Shown piece by piece: positions 56,088 to 64,000 of a DNA stretch of 64,000 nucleotides. Source of the DNA: Rhabdonatronobacter sediminivivens (GTDB taxonomy: Bacteria > Pseudomonadota > Alphaproteobacteria > Rhodobacterales > Rhodobacteraceae); NCBI RefSeq assembly GCF_013415485.1, contig NZ_JACBXS010000003.1:103367-167366 (forward strand), given 5' to 3'. Position numbers and translations under genes: made by a program. Each line of letters begins with the position of its first letter. Position 1 is the first letter of the stretch. The notes below the pieces were generated by a model. That model saw nothing but the letters and a program-made list of their open reading frames with translations, did no database searches and was not told the DNA's origin.

Positions 56088-58132
56088 CACTGGCCGCGCC
56101 CGACCACGCCACGGCGTCACCGGCCGGTCCGCAGCGCCCAGGGGCGCAACGCTGGCTCTGGCCGGTGGCTCTGTTGCTGACGCTGGCGCTGGGATGGGCG
56201 GCGCCGCTGCTGGAGGCGCTGCCGGGGCTGGGCTGGCTGATCCGGGTGCCATCGGCGCTGGTGATCGACATGCAGGCGGCGGTGCGCGGCTTCATGGACT
56301 GGCTGGTGAACCGCGCCCATTTCGGGCTGTTCACCTTTCGGGAGCTGACGCGCGGCATCGCCTGGCTGGTGGACCAGCCCTATCAGGCGGCGCGGTTCGT
56401 GTTGGTCGAGGGCTGGGTCGAGGGGCGCGGCGCGCGCGCCGTCACCCATTTCCCGCCGCTGAGTTGGATCGCCATCACCGCCATTGTCACCACCATGGGC
56501 TGGCACGCCGGGGGCTGGCGGCTGGCGGCATTCGTGGGCGGGTGTTTCCTGTATCTGGCGGTGTTCGGGCAATGGGCCAGCGCCATGGTCACGCTGGCCT
56601 CGATCGTCATTGCGGTGCCGTTCGGCGTGGGGTTGGGGCTGCTGCTGGGGGTTGCGGCCTATCTCTCGCCCCGGTTCGACCGCGCCTTGCGCCCGGTGCT
56701 GGACCTGATGCAGACGGTGCCGATCTTCGCCTATCTGGTGCCGATCCTGTTCCTGTTCGGCTTCGGCCCGGTGGCGGCGCTGGTGGCGACCGTGATCTAT
56801 GCCATGCCGCCCATGGTGCGGGTGACCACGCTGGCGCTGCATTCGGTCCCCGAGGAAATCCGCGAGTTTGCCGCCATGGTCGGCTGCACGCGCAACCAGC
56901 GCATCTGGCGGGTGCTGGTGCCTGCGGCGAAGCCGGACCTGATGGTGGGCGTCAACCAGGTGATCATGCTCTCGCTCAACATGGTGATCATCGCCTCGAT
57001 GATCGGCGCCGGGGGGCTGGGGTTCGATGTGCTCAACGCGCTGCGGCGTCTCAACATCGGCGCGGGGATCGAGGCGGGGCTGGCCATTGTCGCGCTGGCC
57101 GTGGCGCTGGACCGGCTCAGCCAGGCCTATGCCCGGCGCAGTGCCCGCCCGCCCACTGCCAGCGGCATGTCCTGGCTGGCGCGCAACCGCTGGGCCCCCG
57201 CGCTGGTGGCGGTGGCGGTGCTTTCGGGGCTGCTGGGGCTGATCTGGCCCCCCGCGCAGAGCTTCCCGGCCGAGTGGCAGATTACCACGCGCGATTTCTG
57301 GGCATCGCTGGTACGGACCATCAACGTCAACTATTTCGACCAGTTGGAGGCGTTCAAGAACGCGCTGCTGCTGAATGTGATGATCCCGCTGCGCCGCTTC
57401 CTGCTGGCGCTGCCCTGGGTCTGGGTGCTGGCGCTGGTCACGCTGGCGGGCTGGCGGCTGGGCGGCGCACGGCTGGCGGGGCTTTGCGCAGCGCTGGTCA
57501 TGTTCATCGCCATGGCCGGGCTGTGGGAACCGGCGATGATCACGCTGTACCTGTGCGGGCTGTCGGTGGTGATCGCCGCCCTGATCGGCATTCCGCTGGG
57601 GGTGCTGGCGGCCTCGGGCCACCGGGCGGGGCGGGTGATCGGCGGGTTCATCGACACGCTGCAGACCCTGCCGTCCTTTGTCTATCTGATCCCGGTGGTG
57701 ATGCTGTTCCGCGTCGGCGACTTTGCCGCCATGATCGCGGTGGTGCTCTATGCGCTGGCCCCGGCGGTGCGCTACACCGCGCACGGGCTGCGCAGCGTGC
57801 CGTCGGAACTGATCGAGGCCGGAACCGTCAGCGGCTGCACCCGCTGGCAGATGCTCTGGCGCATCCGGCTGCCCATGGCGGTGCCGGAAATCCTGCTGGG
57901 GATCAACCAGACCATCATGCTGGCGCTCTCGATGCTGGTCATCACCGCGCTGGTGGGCACCCGTGATCTGGGCCAGGAAGTCTATATCGCGCTGACCCGC
58001 GCCGATGTGGGGCAGGGGATCATCGCCGGGCTGGGCGTGGCCGCCATCGCCATCATCGCCGACCGGCTGATCGCGGCGGGGGCCGCGCGCACCCGCGCAC
58101 GGCTGGGATTGACAGGGAGGGGAGGATCATGA
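56084..58132 (+). CDS. Betaine-type ABC permease, duplicated and fused
   Basis: A 682-residue membrane protein made of two BPD permease units in tandem. Unit 1 (about residues 165-360) has LMQTVPIFAYLVPILFLFGF and EEIREFAAMVGCTRNQRIW; unit 2 (about 470-665) has TLQTLPSFVYLIPVVMLFRV and SELIEAGTVSGCTRWQMLW, the two EAA loops. A normal ProW/ChoW is 280-350 residues and works as a dimer, so this one likely forms the whole pore alone. Linked by 4-bp overlaps to both neighbours. Confidence 0.9.
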   Translation: MTLAAPDHATASPAGPQRPGAQRWLWPVALLLTLALGWAAPLLEALPGLGWLIRVPSALVIDMQAAVRGFMDWLVNRAHFGLFTFRELTRGIAWLVDQPYQAARFVLVEGWVEGRGARAVTHFPPLSWIAITAIVTTMGWHAGGWRLAAFVGGCFLYLAVFGQWASAMVTLASIVIAVPFGVGLGLLLGVAAYLSPRFDRALRPVLDLMQTVPIFAYLVPILFLFGFGPVAALVATVIYAMPPMVRVTTLALHSVPEEIREFAAMVGCTRNQRIWRVLVPAAKPDLMVGVNQVIMLSLNMVIIASMIGAGGLGFDVLNALRRLNIGAGIEAGLAIVALAVALDRLSQAYARRSARPPTASGMSWLARNRWAPALVAVAVLSGLLGLIWPPAQSFPAEWQITTRDFWASLVRTINVNYFDQLEAFKNALLLNVMIPLRRFLLALPWVWVLALVTLAGWRLGGARLAGLCAALVMFIAMAGLWEPAMITLYLCGLSVVIAALIGIPLGVLAASGHRAGRVIGGFIDTLQTLPSFVYLIPVVMLFRVGDFAAMIAVVLYALAPAVRYTAHGLRSVPSELIEAGTVSGCTRWQMLWRIRLPMAVPEILLGINQTIMLALSMLVITALVGTRDLGQEVYIALTRADVGQGIIAGLGVAAIAIIADRLIAAGAARTRARLGLTGRGGS

Positions 58133-59007
58133 CCGAAGCGCTGTTGGACCGCGCCCGCGCGTTGCCGATCTGGCAGGGGCGCGTGACGTTCACGCCGCTC
58201 GATGGCGGGATCACCAATGTCAACCATCTGGCCACCGACGGGCGCGTTCGCGCGGTGGTGCGGCTGGGCGCCGACATTCCGGTGCATCAGGTGATGCGCT
58301 TCAACGAACTGGCGGCCAGCCGTGCCGCCCATGCGGCGGGCATTTCTCCGGCGGTGCTGCATTCCGAACCGGGGCTGCTGGTGATCGAGTTCATCGACGG
58401 GCGCACACTGGCGGCCGAGGACGTGGCGCAGGACGCCATGCTGGAGCGCGTGCTGGACCTGGTGGCGCGCGCGCACCGCGACATGCCCGCGCATCTGCGC
58501 GGGGCAACGCTGGCGTTCTGGGTCTATCACGTCATCCGCGACTATGGCGCCCGGCTGGTGGCCGAAGGCAGCCCCCGCGCGGGGCTGGTGCCCGACCTGA
58601 TGGCGGCGGCGGCGGTGCTGGAGGCCGCGACCGGCCCGGTGGACATGGTGTTCGGCCACAACGACCTGCTGCCCGCGAACCTGATCGATGACGGCGCGCG
58701 GCTGTGGCTGATCGACTGGGATTATGCCGGCTGGGGCTCACCGCTCTTTGACCTGGGCGGGTTGGCGGCCAACAACGGGCTGTCCGAGGCGCAGGAGCTG
58801 CACATGCTCGAAGCTTATTTCGGAACACCCCCCGATGGCGGGCGCCTGCGCGCCTATCGCGCCATGAAATGCGCCGCCGCCCTGCGCGAAACCCTGTGGA
58901 GCATGGTGTCCGAAACCCATTCGACGCTCGATTTCGACTTTGCCGCCTATACCGAAACCAACCTGGTGACGTTCCGCGCCGCCATGGCCGACTTCCTTCA
59001 ATCCTGA
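58129..59007 (+). CDS. Choline/ethanolamine kinase-like phosphotransferase
   Basis: A 292-residue APH-fold kinase. The catalytic loop is FGHNDLLPANLIDDG and the metal motif is LIDWDYAGWGSPLFDLGG, close to LicA/choline kinase patterns. Lying between the betaine-type permease (4-bp overlap) and the dimethylglycine dehydrogenase-like gene (7-bp gap), it suggests phosphorylation of an imported amino alcohol or methylated amine. The substrate is not certain. Confidence 0.82.
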   Translation: MTEALLDRARALPIWQGRVTFTPLDGGITNVNHLATDGRVRAVVRLGADIPVHQVMRFNELAASRAAHAAGISPAVLHSEPGLLVIEFIDGRTLAAEDVAQDAMLERVLDLVARAHRDMPAHLRGATLAFWVYHVIRDYGARLVAEGSPRAGLVPDLMAAAAVLEAATGPVDMVFGHNDLLPANLIDDGARLWLIDWDYAGWGSPLFDLGGLAANNGLSEAQELHMLEAYFGTPPDGGRLRAYRAMKCAAALRETLWSMVSETHSTLDFDFAAYTETNLVTFRAAMADFLQS

Positions 59008-59014
59008 GGACAAC

Positions 59015-61462
59015 ATGAACGAGTTTCCCACATCCGCGCGCGCGGTCATCATCGGCGGCGGCATCGTCGGCTGTTCGACCGCCTATCATCTGGCCCGGCT
59101 GGGATGGGAGGTGCTGCTGCTGGAGCGCCACAAGCTGACCTCGGGCACCACGTTTCACGCGGCGGGGCTGGTGGGGCAGTTGCGCAGCAATGCCAATATC
59201 ACGCAGCTTCTGGGGTATTCGGTGGACCTGTATCGCAGGCTGGAGGCCGAAACCGGCATCGCCACGGGGTGGAAGATGAACGGCGGGCTGCGGCTGGCCT
59301 GCACCGAGGACCGCTGGCTGGAGGTAAAGCGCCAGGCCACCACGGCGCATTCCTTTGGCCTGGACATGCAGCTTCTGACCCCGTCCGAGGCGCAGGCGCT
59401 GTGGCCGCTGATGAACGTCGATGACCTGATCGGCGCGGCTTACCTGCCCACCGATGGTCAGGCCAACCCCTCGGACATCACCCAAAGCCTGGCACGGGGC
59501 GCGCGCATGGCGGGTGCACAGATCGTCGAAGATACCGCCGTCACCCGGATTGTTGTGGAGAAGGGCCGCGTGCGCGGGGTCGAAACCTCGCGCGGGACCG
59601 TGGACTGCGAGGGCCTGATCGTCTGTGCCGGGCAATGGACCCGCGATCTGGCCGCGACCGTGGGGGTCAGCGTGCCGCTGGTATCGGTCGAACACCAGTA
59701 TATGGTGACCGAACCCGTTGCAGGCGTGACATCGGACCTGCCGACCCTGCGCGACCCTGATCGCCTGATCTACTGGAAAGAGGAGGTCGGCGGGCTGGTC
59801 ATGGGCGGGTATGAGCCCAACCCCATCCCCTGGGCCGTGGATGGCATCCCCGAAGGCTTCCATTACACCCTGCTGTCATCGAATTACGAACAGTTCGAAC
59901 AGTTCATGGAGGCCGCCGTGGGCCGCGTGCCCGCGCTGGAAAGCGCAGGCATCAAGCAACTGGTCAACGGCCCCGAAAGCTTCACCCCTGACGGCAATTT
60001 CATCCTGGGCGAGGCTCCGGGCCTGCCGGGTTTCTTTGTCGGCGCGGGGTTCAACGCCTTCGGGATTGCCGCGGGCGGCGGGGCGGGCATGGCGCTTGCG
60101 GAATGGGTGGCCAACGGCGCGCCGCCCTTCGACCTGTGGCCGGTGGACATCCGCCGCTTCGGCGCGCCGCATGCGTCCACAAACTGGGTGCGGGCGCGCA
60201 CGCTGGAAGCCTACGGGCGCCATTACACCATCGCCTGGCCCGGCGAGGAGGCCGAGGTCGCCCGCCCTCTGCGCCGCTCGCCGCTTTATGCCACGCTGAA
60301 GGAGGCGGGCGCCTGTTTCGGCGAAAAGCTGGGATGGGAGCGCCCCAACTGGTTTGCCGATATCGACAAGGGCGAGGAACCGCGCGACCGCTACAGCATG
60401 ACCCGCCCCGGCTGGGTCGAGGCCGTGGCCCGCGAACACCGCGCCGCGCGCGAGGCGGCGGTGCTGATCGACCAGACCTCGTTCGCCAAGTTCAGCTTGC
60501 AGGGACCCGATGCGGCGGCGGTGCTGTCGCGCATCTGCGCGGGCCGGGTCGAGCGCGCGCCGGGGCGGCTGAGCTATACCCAGATGCTGAATGAACAGGG
60601 CGGGATCGAATGCGACCTGACCGTGGCGCGGCTGGGTGCGGATCGCTTCTACATCGTCACCGGCACCGGCTTTGCCACGCATGATTTCGACTGGATCGCC
60701 CGCAACATCCCCGAAGGCGCCCGCGCCACCCTGTCGGATGTGACCTCGGGCGCGGCGGTGCTGTCGCTGATGGGGCCGCGGGCGCGCGATATCCTGGCGG
60801 CGGTGGCCGAAGAAGACGTCAGCAACGCCGCGCTGCCCTTCGGCTCTGCGCGCCACATCATCGTTGCGGGGGCGCGGGTGCTGGCGCTGCGCGTGACCTA
60901 TGTCGGCGAGCTGGGGTGGGAGCTGCACATGCCGGTTGAGGTCGCGCAGGCCGTCTATGACGCGCTCATGGCGGCGGGGCGCCCCCTGGGGCTGTGCAAT
61001 GCCGGCTATCGGGCCATCGAAACCCTGCGGCTGGAAAAGGGCTATCGCGCCTGGGGGGCGGATATCGGCCCCGACCATACCCCGGTCGAGGCCGGGCTGG
61101 ACTGGGCAGTGAAGCTGAACACCGACCTGCCCTTCATCGGGCGCGCCGCGCTGGAACGCCAGCGCCGGGACGGGGTGAAAAAGCGGCTGGCGGCCTTCAC
61201 CGTCGCCGATCCGTCCGTGGTGCTGCTGGGGCGCGAAACCATCCTGCGCAACGGGGTGCGCGCGGGCTGGCTGTCCTCGGGCGGGTTCGGGCATACCCTG
61301 GGCTGCCCGATGGGGCTGGGATATGTGCGCAATCGTGATGGCGTGGATGCGGGCTGGCTGCGCGACGGCAGCTATGCCATTGAAGTTGCAGGTGAAACCG
61401 TGCCTGCCACGCTGCATCTGGCACCGCTATACGACCCCGAGAATACCCGCGTCCGGGGCTGA
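59015..61462 (+). CDS. FAD-dependent dimethylglycine/sarcosine dehydrogenase-like enzyme with GcvT domain
   Basis: An 815-residue oxidative demethylase. Residues 8-35 form the FAD Rossmann fold (AVIIGGGIVGCSTAYHLA), and His48 in SGTTFHAAGLVG aligns with the covalent flavin site of DMGDH. The C-terminal half (about 430-815) is a GcvT/aminomethyltransferase domain (SFAKFSLQGPDA, GELGWELHMP, EAGLDWAVKL) that transfers the formaldehyde unit to tetrahydrofolate. The likely substrate is dimethylglycine or sarcosine. It ends the transporter-kinase operon. Confidence 0.88.
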   Translation: MNEFPTSARAVIIGGGIVGCSTAYHLARLGWEVLLLERHKLTSGTTFHAAGLVGQLRSNANITQLLGYSVDLYRRLEAETGIATGWKMNGGLRLACTEDRWLEVKRQATTAHSFGLDMQLLTPSEAQALWPLMNVDDLIGAAYLPTDGQANPSDITQSLARGARMAGAQIVEDTAVTRIVVEKGRVRGVETSRGTVDCEGLIVCAGQWTRDLAATVGVSVPLVSVEHQYMVTEPVAGVTSDLPTLRDPDRLIYWKEEVGGLVMGGYEPNPIPWAVDGIPEGFHYTLLSSNYEQFEQFMEAAVGRVPALESAGIKQLVNGPESFTPDGNFILGEAPGLPGFFVGAGFNAFGIAAGGGAGMALAEWVANGAPPFDLWPVDIRRFGAPHASTNWVRARTLEAYGRHYTIAWPGEEAEVARPLRRSPLYATLKEAGACFGEKLGWERPNWFADIDKGEEPRDRYSMTRPGWVEAVAREHRAAREAAVLIDQTSFAKFSLQGPDAAAVLSRICAGRVERAPGRLSYTQMLNEQGGIECDLTVARLGADRFYIVTGTGFATHDFDWIARNIPEGARATLSDVTSGAAVLSLMGPRARDILAAVAEEDVSNAALPFGSARHIIVAGARVLALRVTYVGELGWELHMPVEVAQAVYDALMAAGRPLGLCNAGYRAIETLRLEKGYRAWGADIGPDHTPVEAGLDWAVKLNTDLPFIGRAALERQRRDGVKKRLAAFTVADPSVVLLGRETILRNGVRAGWLSSGGFGHTLGCPMGLGYVRNRDGVDAGWLRDGSYAIEVAGETVPATLHLAPLYDPENTRVRG

Positions 61463-61496
61463 GCGGACCGCAAGGCGCCTGTGCGCGGCAAACGAT

Positions 61497-61532
61497 CGCC
61501 CATCGGGGCGGTCGGCTCCAGCCCGATGGGCG
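61497..61532 (+). terminator. Hairpin after the demethylase operon
   Basis: An 11-bp perfect stem CGCCCATCGGG/CCCGATGGGCG with a 14-nt loop, 34 bp past the stop codon. No T-run follows, so a Rho-independent terminator is only possible; it may protect the 3' end. Confidence 0.5.
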
Positions 61533-61656
61533 AGGGGACGCGAAACCGCGCCTTCTGGCGGCGGCTGATTGCCGGGGGAACCGGGCATTGGCGAAAACGG
61601 CTTCTTAACGCATCGAGGCTAGCGTTCTGGCAGTTGCCGCAACAAGCAGATGCATC

Positions 61657-63705
61657 ATGCGATTCTGGAACCCGACATCAAAACCGAAATCCGGCACCTT
61701 CAGCTTTCTGGAGGAAATCTCCAAACCCGCGGTGCTGGTCGATGCCGAGAACACCGTGCAGGGGTCCAACGGCGCGTTCAGTGACCTGACCGGCAAATGG
61801 GGCTCTGATCTTCTGGGCCTGCCGCTAGACCGGCTTCTGGCGCCGGGGCGTCTGCGCGCAGGCGAAACAGGCATCCCGCCGGTGCAGGGTCGGCACCCGG
61901 TCCGGATCGATGGGCAAAAGCTGACACTGGTCACGCTGGAGCTGCCCGCGCCTTCGGTCACGGATGCGGTTCTGGAGCAGGCACTCGATGCGGTTGTATC
62001 GATCGACACGCAGAACAATGTGACCTTCTTCAACAAGGCGGCCGAGGATCTGTGGCGCATCCCGCGCGACAAGGTGTTGGGGAAGAACGTCAAGATGCTG
62101 GTGCCCGCGCTGATGCGCAAGGATCATGACGCCATGGTCAACCGCAACCGCACCACCGGCGAAAACCGGATCGTCGGCACAATGCGCGAGGTGCTTATCG
62201 AACGCGCCGACGGCACCCAATGCACGGTGGGCCTGACCCTGTCCAGGATCACCACCGCCGAAGGCATCTGCTACACGGCGTTCCTCAAGGATATCTCGTC
62301 GCTGCGGGCGGCGGAAAAGCAGCTGCGCGAAACCCTGGACCAGGCCATTGATGCAGTGGTGGAGATCGATGACCTGAACCAGGTGACCTTCTTCAACCCG
62401 GCGGCCGAAGCCCTGTGGGGATTTGAGCGTGACGAGGTGATCGGCAGGAATGTCGACATGCTGGTTCCGCACCACCATCGCGCCCAGCATGATGACTATG
62501 TGAACCGTAACCGCATGACCGGCGTGAACCGTATCGTCGGATCCTTCCGGGAAGTGGAGCTGGTGCGCAAGGATGGTGAGAAGCGCTGGGCCAGCCTGTC
62601 CGTGTCAAAGGTTCCGCGCGATAACGGAGCCATCACCTACACCGCCTTCCTGCGCGATATCACAGCGGATGTGGCGCAGCGCGAACATATACGCCTGCTG
62701 TCGCTGGTGGCCGATGAAACCGACAATTCTGTCCTGATCACCGATGTCTCGGGGCGGCTGGTCTATGTGAACGCAGGCTTTTGCCGGTTGACCGGCTATA
62801 CCGCAGAGGAGGTCCGGGGCCGCAAGCCGGGCCACTTTCTTCAGGGCCCCGAGACCGACCCCGAAACCGTCAACCGCATCCGCAAGGCCCTGGCCGAAGG
62901 CAAGCCCTTCTATGAAGAAATCCTGAACTACGACAGGAACGGCTCGCCCTACTGGATTTCGCTGGCCATCAACCCGGTCAGGGACAAGGCTGGCCGGATC
63001 GAAAGTTTTATCTCGATCCAGGCCAACATCACCCCGACCAAGCTGGCATCGCTTGAATTCGCGCGCAAGCTGGAGGCGATTTCGAAAAGTGCGGCCATGG
63101 CGGAATGGGACAGCGACGGACAGGCGATTGCTGCCAATGACTGCCTTCGGAAGTATCTGGGCAGGCAGCAGCTTCCGGCCCTGAAGGATCTGCTGGGCAG
63201 CAACGCCATCAGCGCCCTGAACCAGACGGGCGAACAGCAGAAGGAAGTGATCTTCACAACCGCCCAAGGGCAGGACGCCATCTTCGAGGCCTATTTCCTG
63301 ACACTGACGGATATCAAGGGCACGATCCAGAAATACCTGATGTATGGGGCGGATATCACCGCACGGGCGCAGGCGGTGAAGGACACGAATGAGGCTGTCC
63401 ATGATGTCACCCGGTCCAGCAAGGAGATCTCGGAGGTTGTCGAGACGATCGAGGCCATCGCGCGCCAGACGAATCTGCTGGCCATGAACGCCTCGGTCGA
63501 AGCGGCCCGCGCCGGTGAGGCCGGACGTGGCTTTGCCGTCGTGGCCTCCGAAGTGCGCAGCCTGGCCGAACGCGCGCGAGAGGCCACCGAAAGTGTCAAC
63601 GAAAAGATCGGTGCAACCCGGGACCGGGTTGAGCGGCTTGCCCGCACCATCAACCGGCTCAGGGGGGGGGACAGAATAGATGCTTTAACGATGCGGCCTT
63701 CATGA
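61657..63705 (+). CDS. Soluble multi-PAS methyl-accepting chemotaxis protein
   Basis: A 682-residue cytoplasmic chemoreceptor without membrane helices. Two near-duplicate PAS domains (about 106-215 and 226-335, both with VTFFN, NRNR and NRIVG) are followed by a LOV-like PAS (about 345-460) with [14 protein letters not shown], lacking the photoactive Cys of LOV. The MCP tip [20 protein letters not shown] and [18 protein letters not shown] lies near 590-640. A G9 tract (63662-63670) falls eight codons from the end. Likely senses redox or oxygen. Confidence 0.88.
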   Translation: MRFWNPTSKPKSGTFSFLEEISKPAVLVDAENTVQGSNGAFSDLTGKWGSDLLGLPLDRLLAPGRLRAGETGIPPVQGRHPVRIDGQKLTLVTLELPAPSVTDAVLEQALDAVVSIDTQNNVTFFNKAAEDLWRIPRDKVLGKNVKMLVPALMRKDHDAMVNRNRTTGENRIVGTMREVLIERADGTQCTVGLTLSRITTAEGICYTAFLKDISSLRAAEKQLRETLDQAIDAVVEIDDLNQVTFFNPAAEALWGFERDEVIGRNVDMLVPHHHRAQHDDYVNRNRMTGVNRIVGSFREVELVRKDGEKRWASLSVSKVPRDNGAITYTAFLRDITADVAQREHIRLLSLVADETDNSVLITDVSGRLVYVNAGFCRLTGYTAEEVRGRKPGHFLQGPETDPETVNRIRKALAEGKPFYEEILNYDRNGSPYWISLAINPVRDKAGRIESFISIQANITPTKLASLEFARKLEAISKSAAMAEWDSDGQAIAANDCLRKYLGRQQLPALKDLLGSNAISALNQTGEQQKEVIFTTAQGQDAIFEAYFLTLTDIKGTIQKYLMYGADITARAQAVKDTNEAVHDVTRSSKEISEVVETIEAIARQTNLLAMNASVEAARAGEAGRGFAVVASEVRSLAERAREATESVNEKIGATRDRVERLARTINRLRGGDRIDALTMRPS

Positions 63706-64000
63706 GCGCCTGCGCCCCGGGCTACGCCACAGAGACCTGGCGCTGCGCGGTCCGGGTCGCTGACACCAGGGCCGCTCGGGCATCTGCTGCAACCCGGTCT
63801 GCCGGGACGGCGCCGACCCTTTCAACGCCCCGGATCAGCTTTGGCGTCCCTGGCAGCATCGAGGGGCCGCCGTCATGGCCCGGTTCATCTTTCACCGGGT
63901 CCCGGCAGGCATGCGTGCCCTGCCCTCAGAGGCCAATCGGAAATGAGTTGAGTGAATTCAGCAGGTTGTGATTCTGTTCAGTTGCGACACAGAACGGAGA
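63706..64000. other. Window end, no gene recognised
   Basis: No gene is supported. A plus-strand frame to 63971 could be a C-terminal extension of the chemoreceptor only if the G9 tract slips by one base. The last 60 bases are AT-richer and may approach another element. Confidence 0.4.

Noticed and set aside
56194..57966. 590-residue plus-strand alternative frame within the fused permease
   Set aside because: Same-strand shadow, Gly/Ala/Arg-rich; the permease frame has clear helices and EAA loops.
63702..63971. 89-residue plus-strand frame at the window end as a separate gene
   Set aside because: Overlaps the chemoreceptor stop, no ribosome binding site, compositionally random; kept only as a slippage extension.
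63950..64000. Possible insertion-sequence end at the window edge
   Set aside because: The last bases look AT-richer, but no terminal inverted repeat pair or transposase frame can be shown inside the window.

Overview
The window is a 64 kb stretch of a high-GC alphaproteobacterial chromosome, most likely Rhodobacteraceae (Rhodobacterales). The support is the neighbourhood rsmB-heparinase-purH-lspA-DUF3035, the nrdR-ribD pair, the SdhAF4-like and DUF6324-like small proteins, a tRNA-His with discriminator A73 and no encoded G-1, and a choXWV/betICBA osmoprotectant cluster. Most genes are tightly packed, with repeated 4-bp ATGA overlaps, and there is no clear mobile element or CRISPR array.

Layout. 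0.1-6.0 kb (minus strand): rsmB, heparinase-like, purH, lspA and a DUF3035 lipoprotein. 6.1-9.5 kb: SdhAF4-like protein, SDR, a frameshifted GST pseudogene, a nuclease-fold protein and pyrF. 9.5-13.6 kb: a TRAP transporter with an amino-acid-synthesis-family protein, then a universal stress protein. 13.9-17.9 kb: hutH-hutG-hutU. 18-21.7 kb: an ScfR/RamB-like regulator divergent from a glyoxylate-type class V aminotransferase, then a GntR regulator. 21.8-30.5 kb: choline uptake (choXWV) divergent from betI-betC-betB-betA, around a BetI-type palindrome. 30.6-33.6 kb: SNase-like nuclease, hemerythrin-like protein, ribD, nrdR.

34.0-40.6 kb holds the most interesting operon: AMP ligase, ThDP enzyme, ACAD10/11-type acyl-CoA dehydrogenase, APH-fold kinase, a 118-residue small protein and an SDR. 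This is the gene set of the Pseudomonas levulinate (lva) pathway, in which a 4-hydroxyacyl-CoA is activated by phosphorylation, plus one additional ThDP enzyme. 40.7-52.9 kb holds mostly housekeeping genes (HAD phosphatase, rpsO, RTX protein, trmFO, gluQ, hisI, Fe-S scaffold, edd, tRNA-His, nadD, dacB, proline iminopeptidase). 53.1-61.5 kb is a second amine module: a DeoR regulator divergent from a betaine-type ABC transporter with a duplicated-fused permease, a choline-kinase-like enzyme and a dimethylglycine/sarcosine dehydrogenase-like flavoprotein. 61.7-63.7 kb is a soluble multi-PAS chemoreceptor.

Together the genes outline uptake and oxidation of choline-O-sulfate and choline to glycine betaine, oxidation of N-methylated glycines, glyoxylate transamination and histidine degradation. 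Beyond the genes, the intergenic DNA carries several repeat families read directly here: (i) a three-copy element with covarying 12-bp stems around a conserved 27-nt loop; (ii) a four-copy composite of a GGGGGC/GCCCCC hairpin followed by a CCCCCGGAGTATTT-like motif; (iii) a 138-bp element between betB and betA that can fold as a cloverleaf with a 14-bp outer stem; and (iv) a nested 80-bp inverted repeat just upstream of betA. Family assignments come from remembered motifs and neighbourhoods; no database search was possible.
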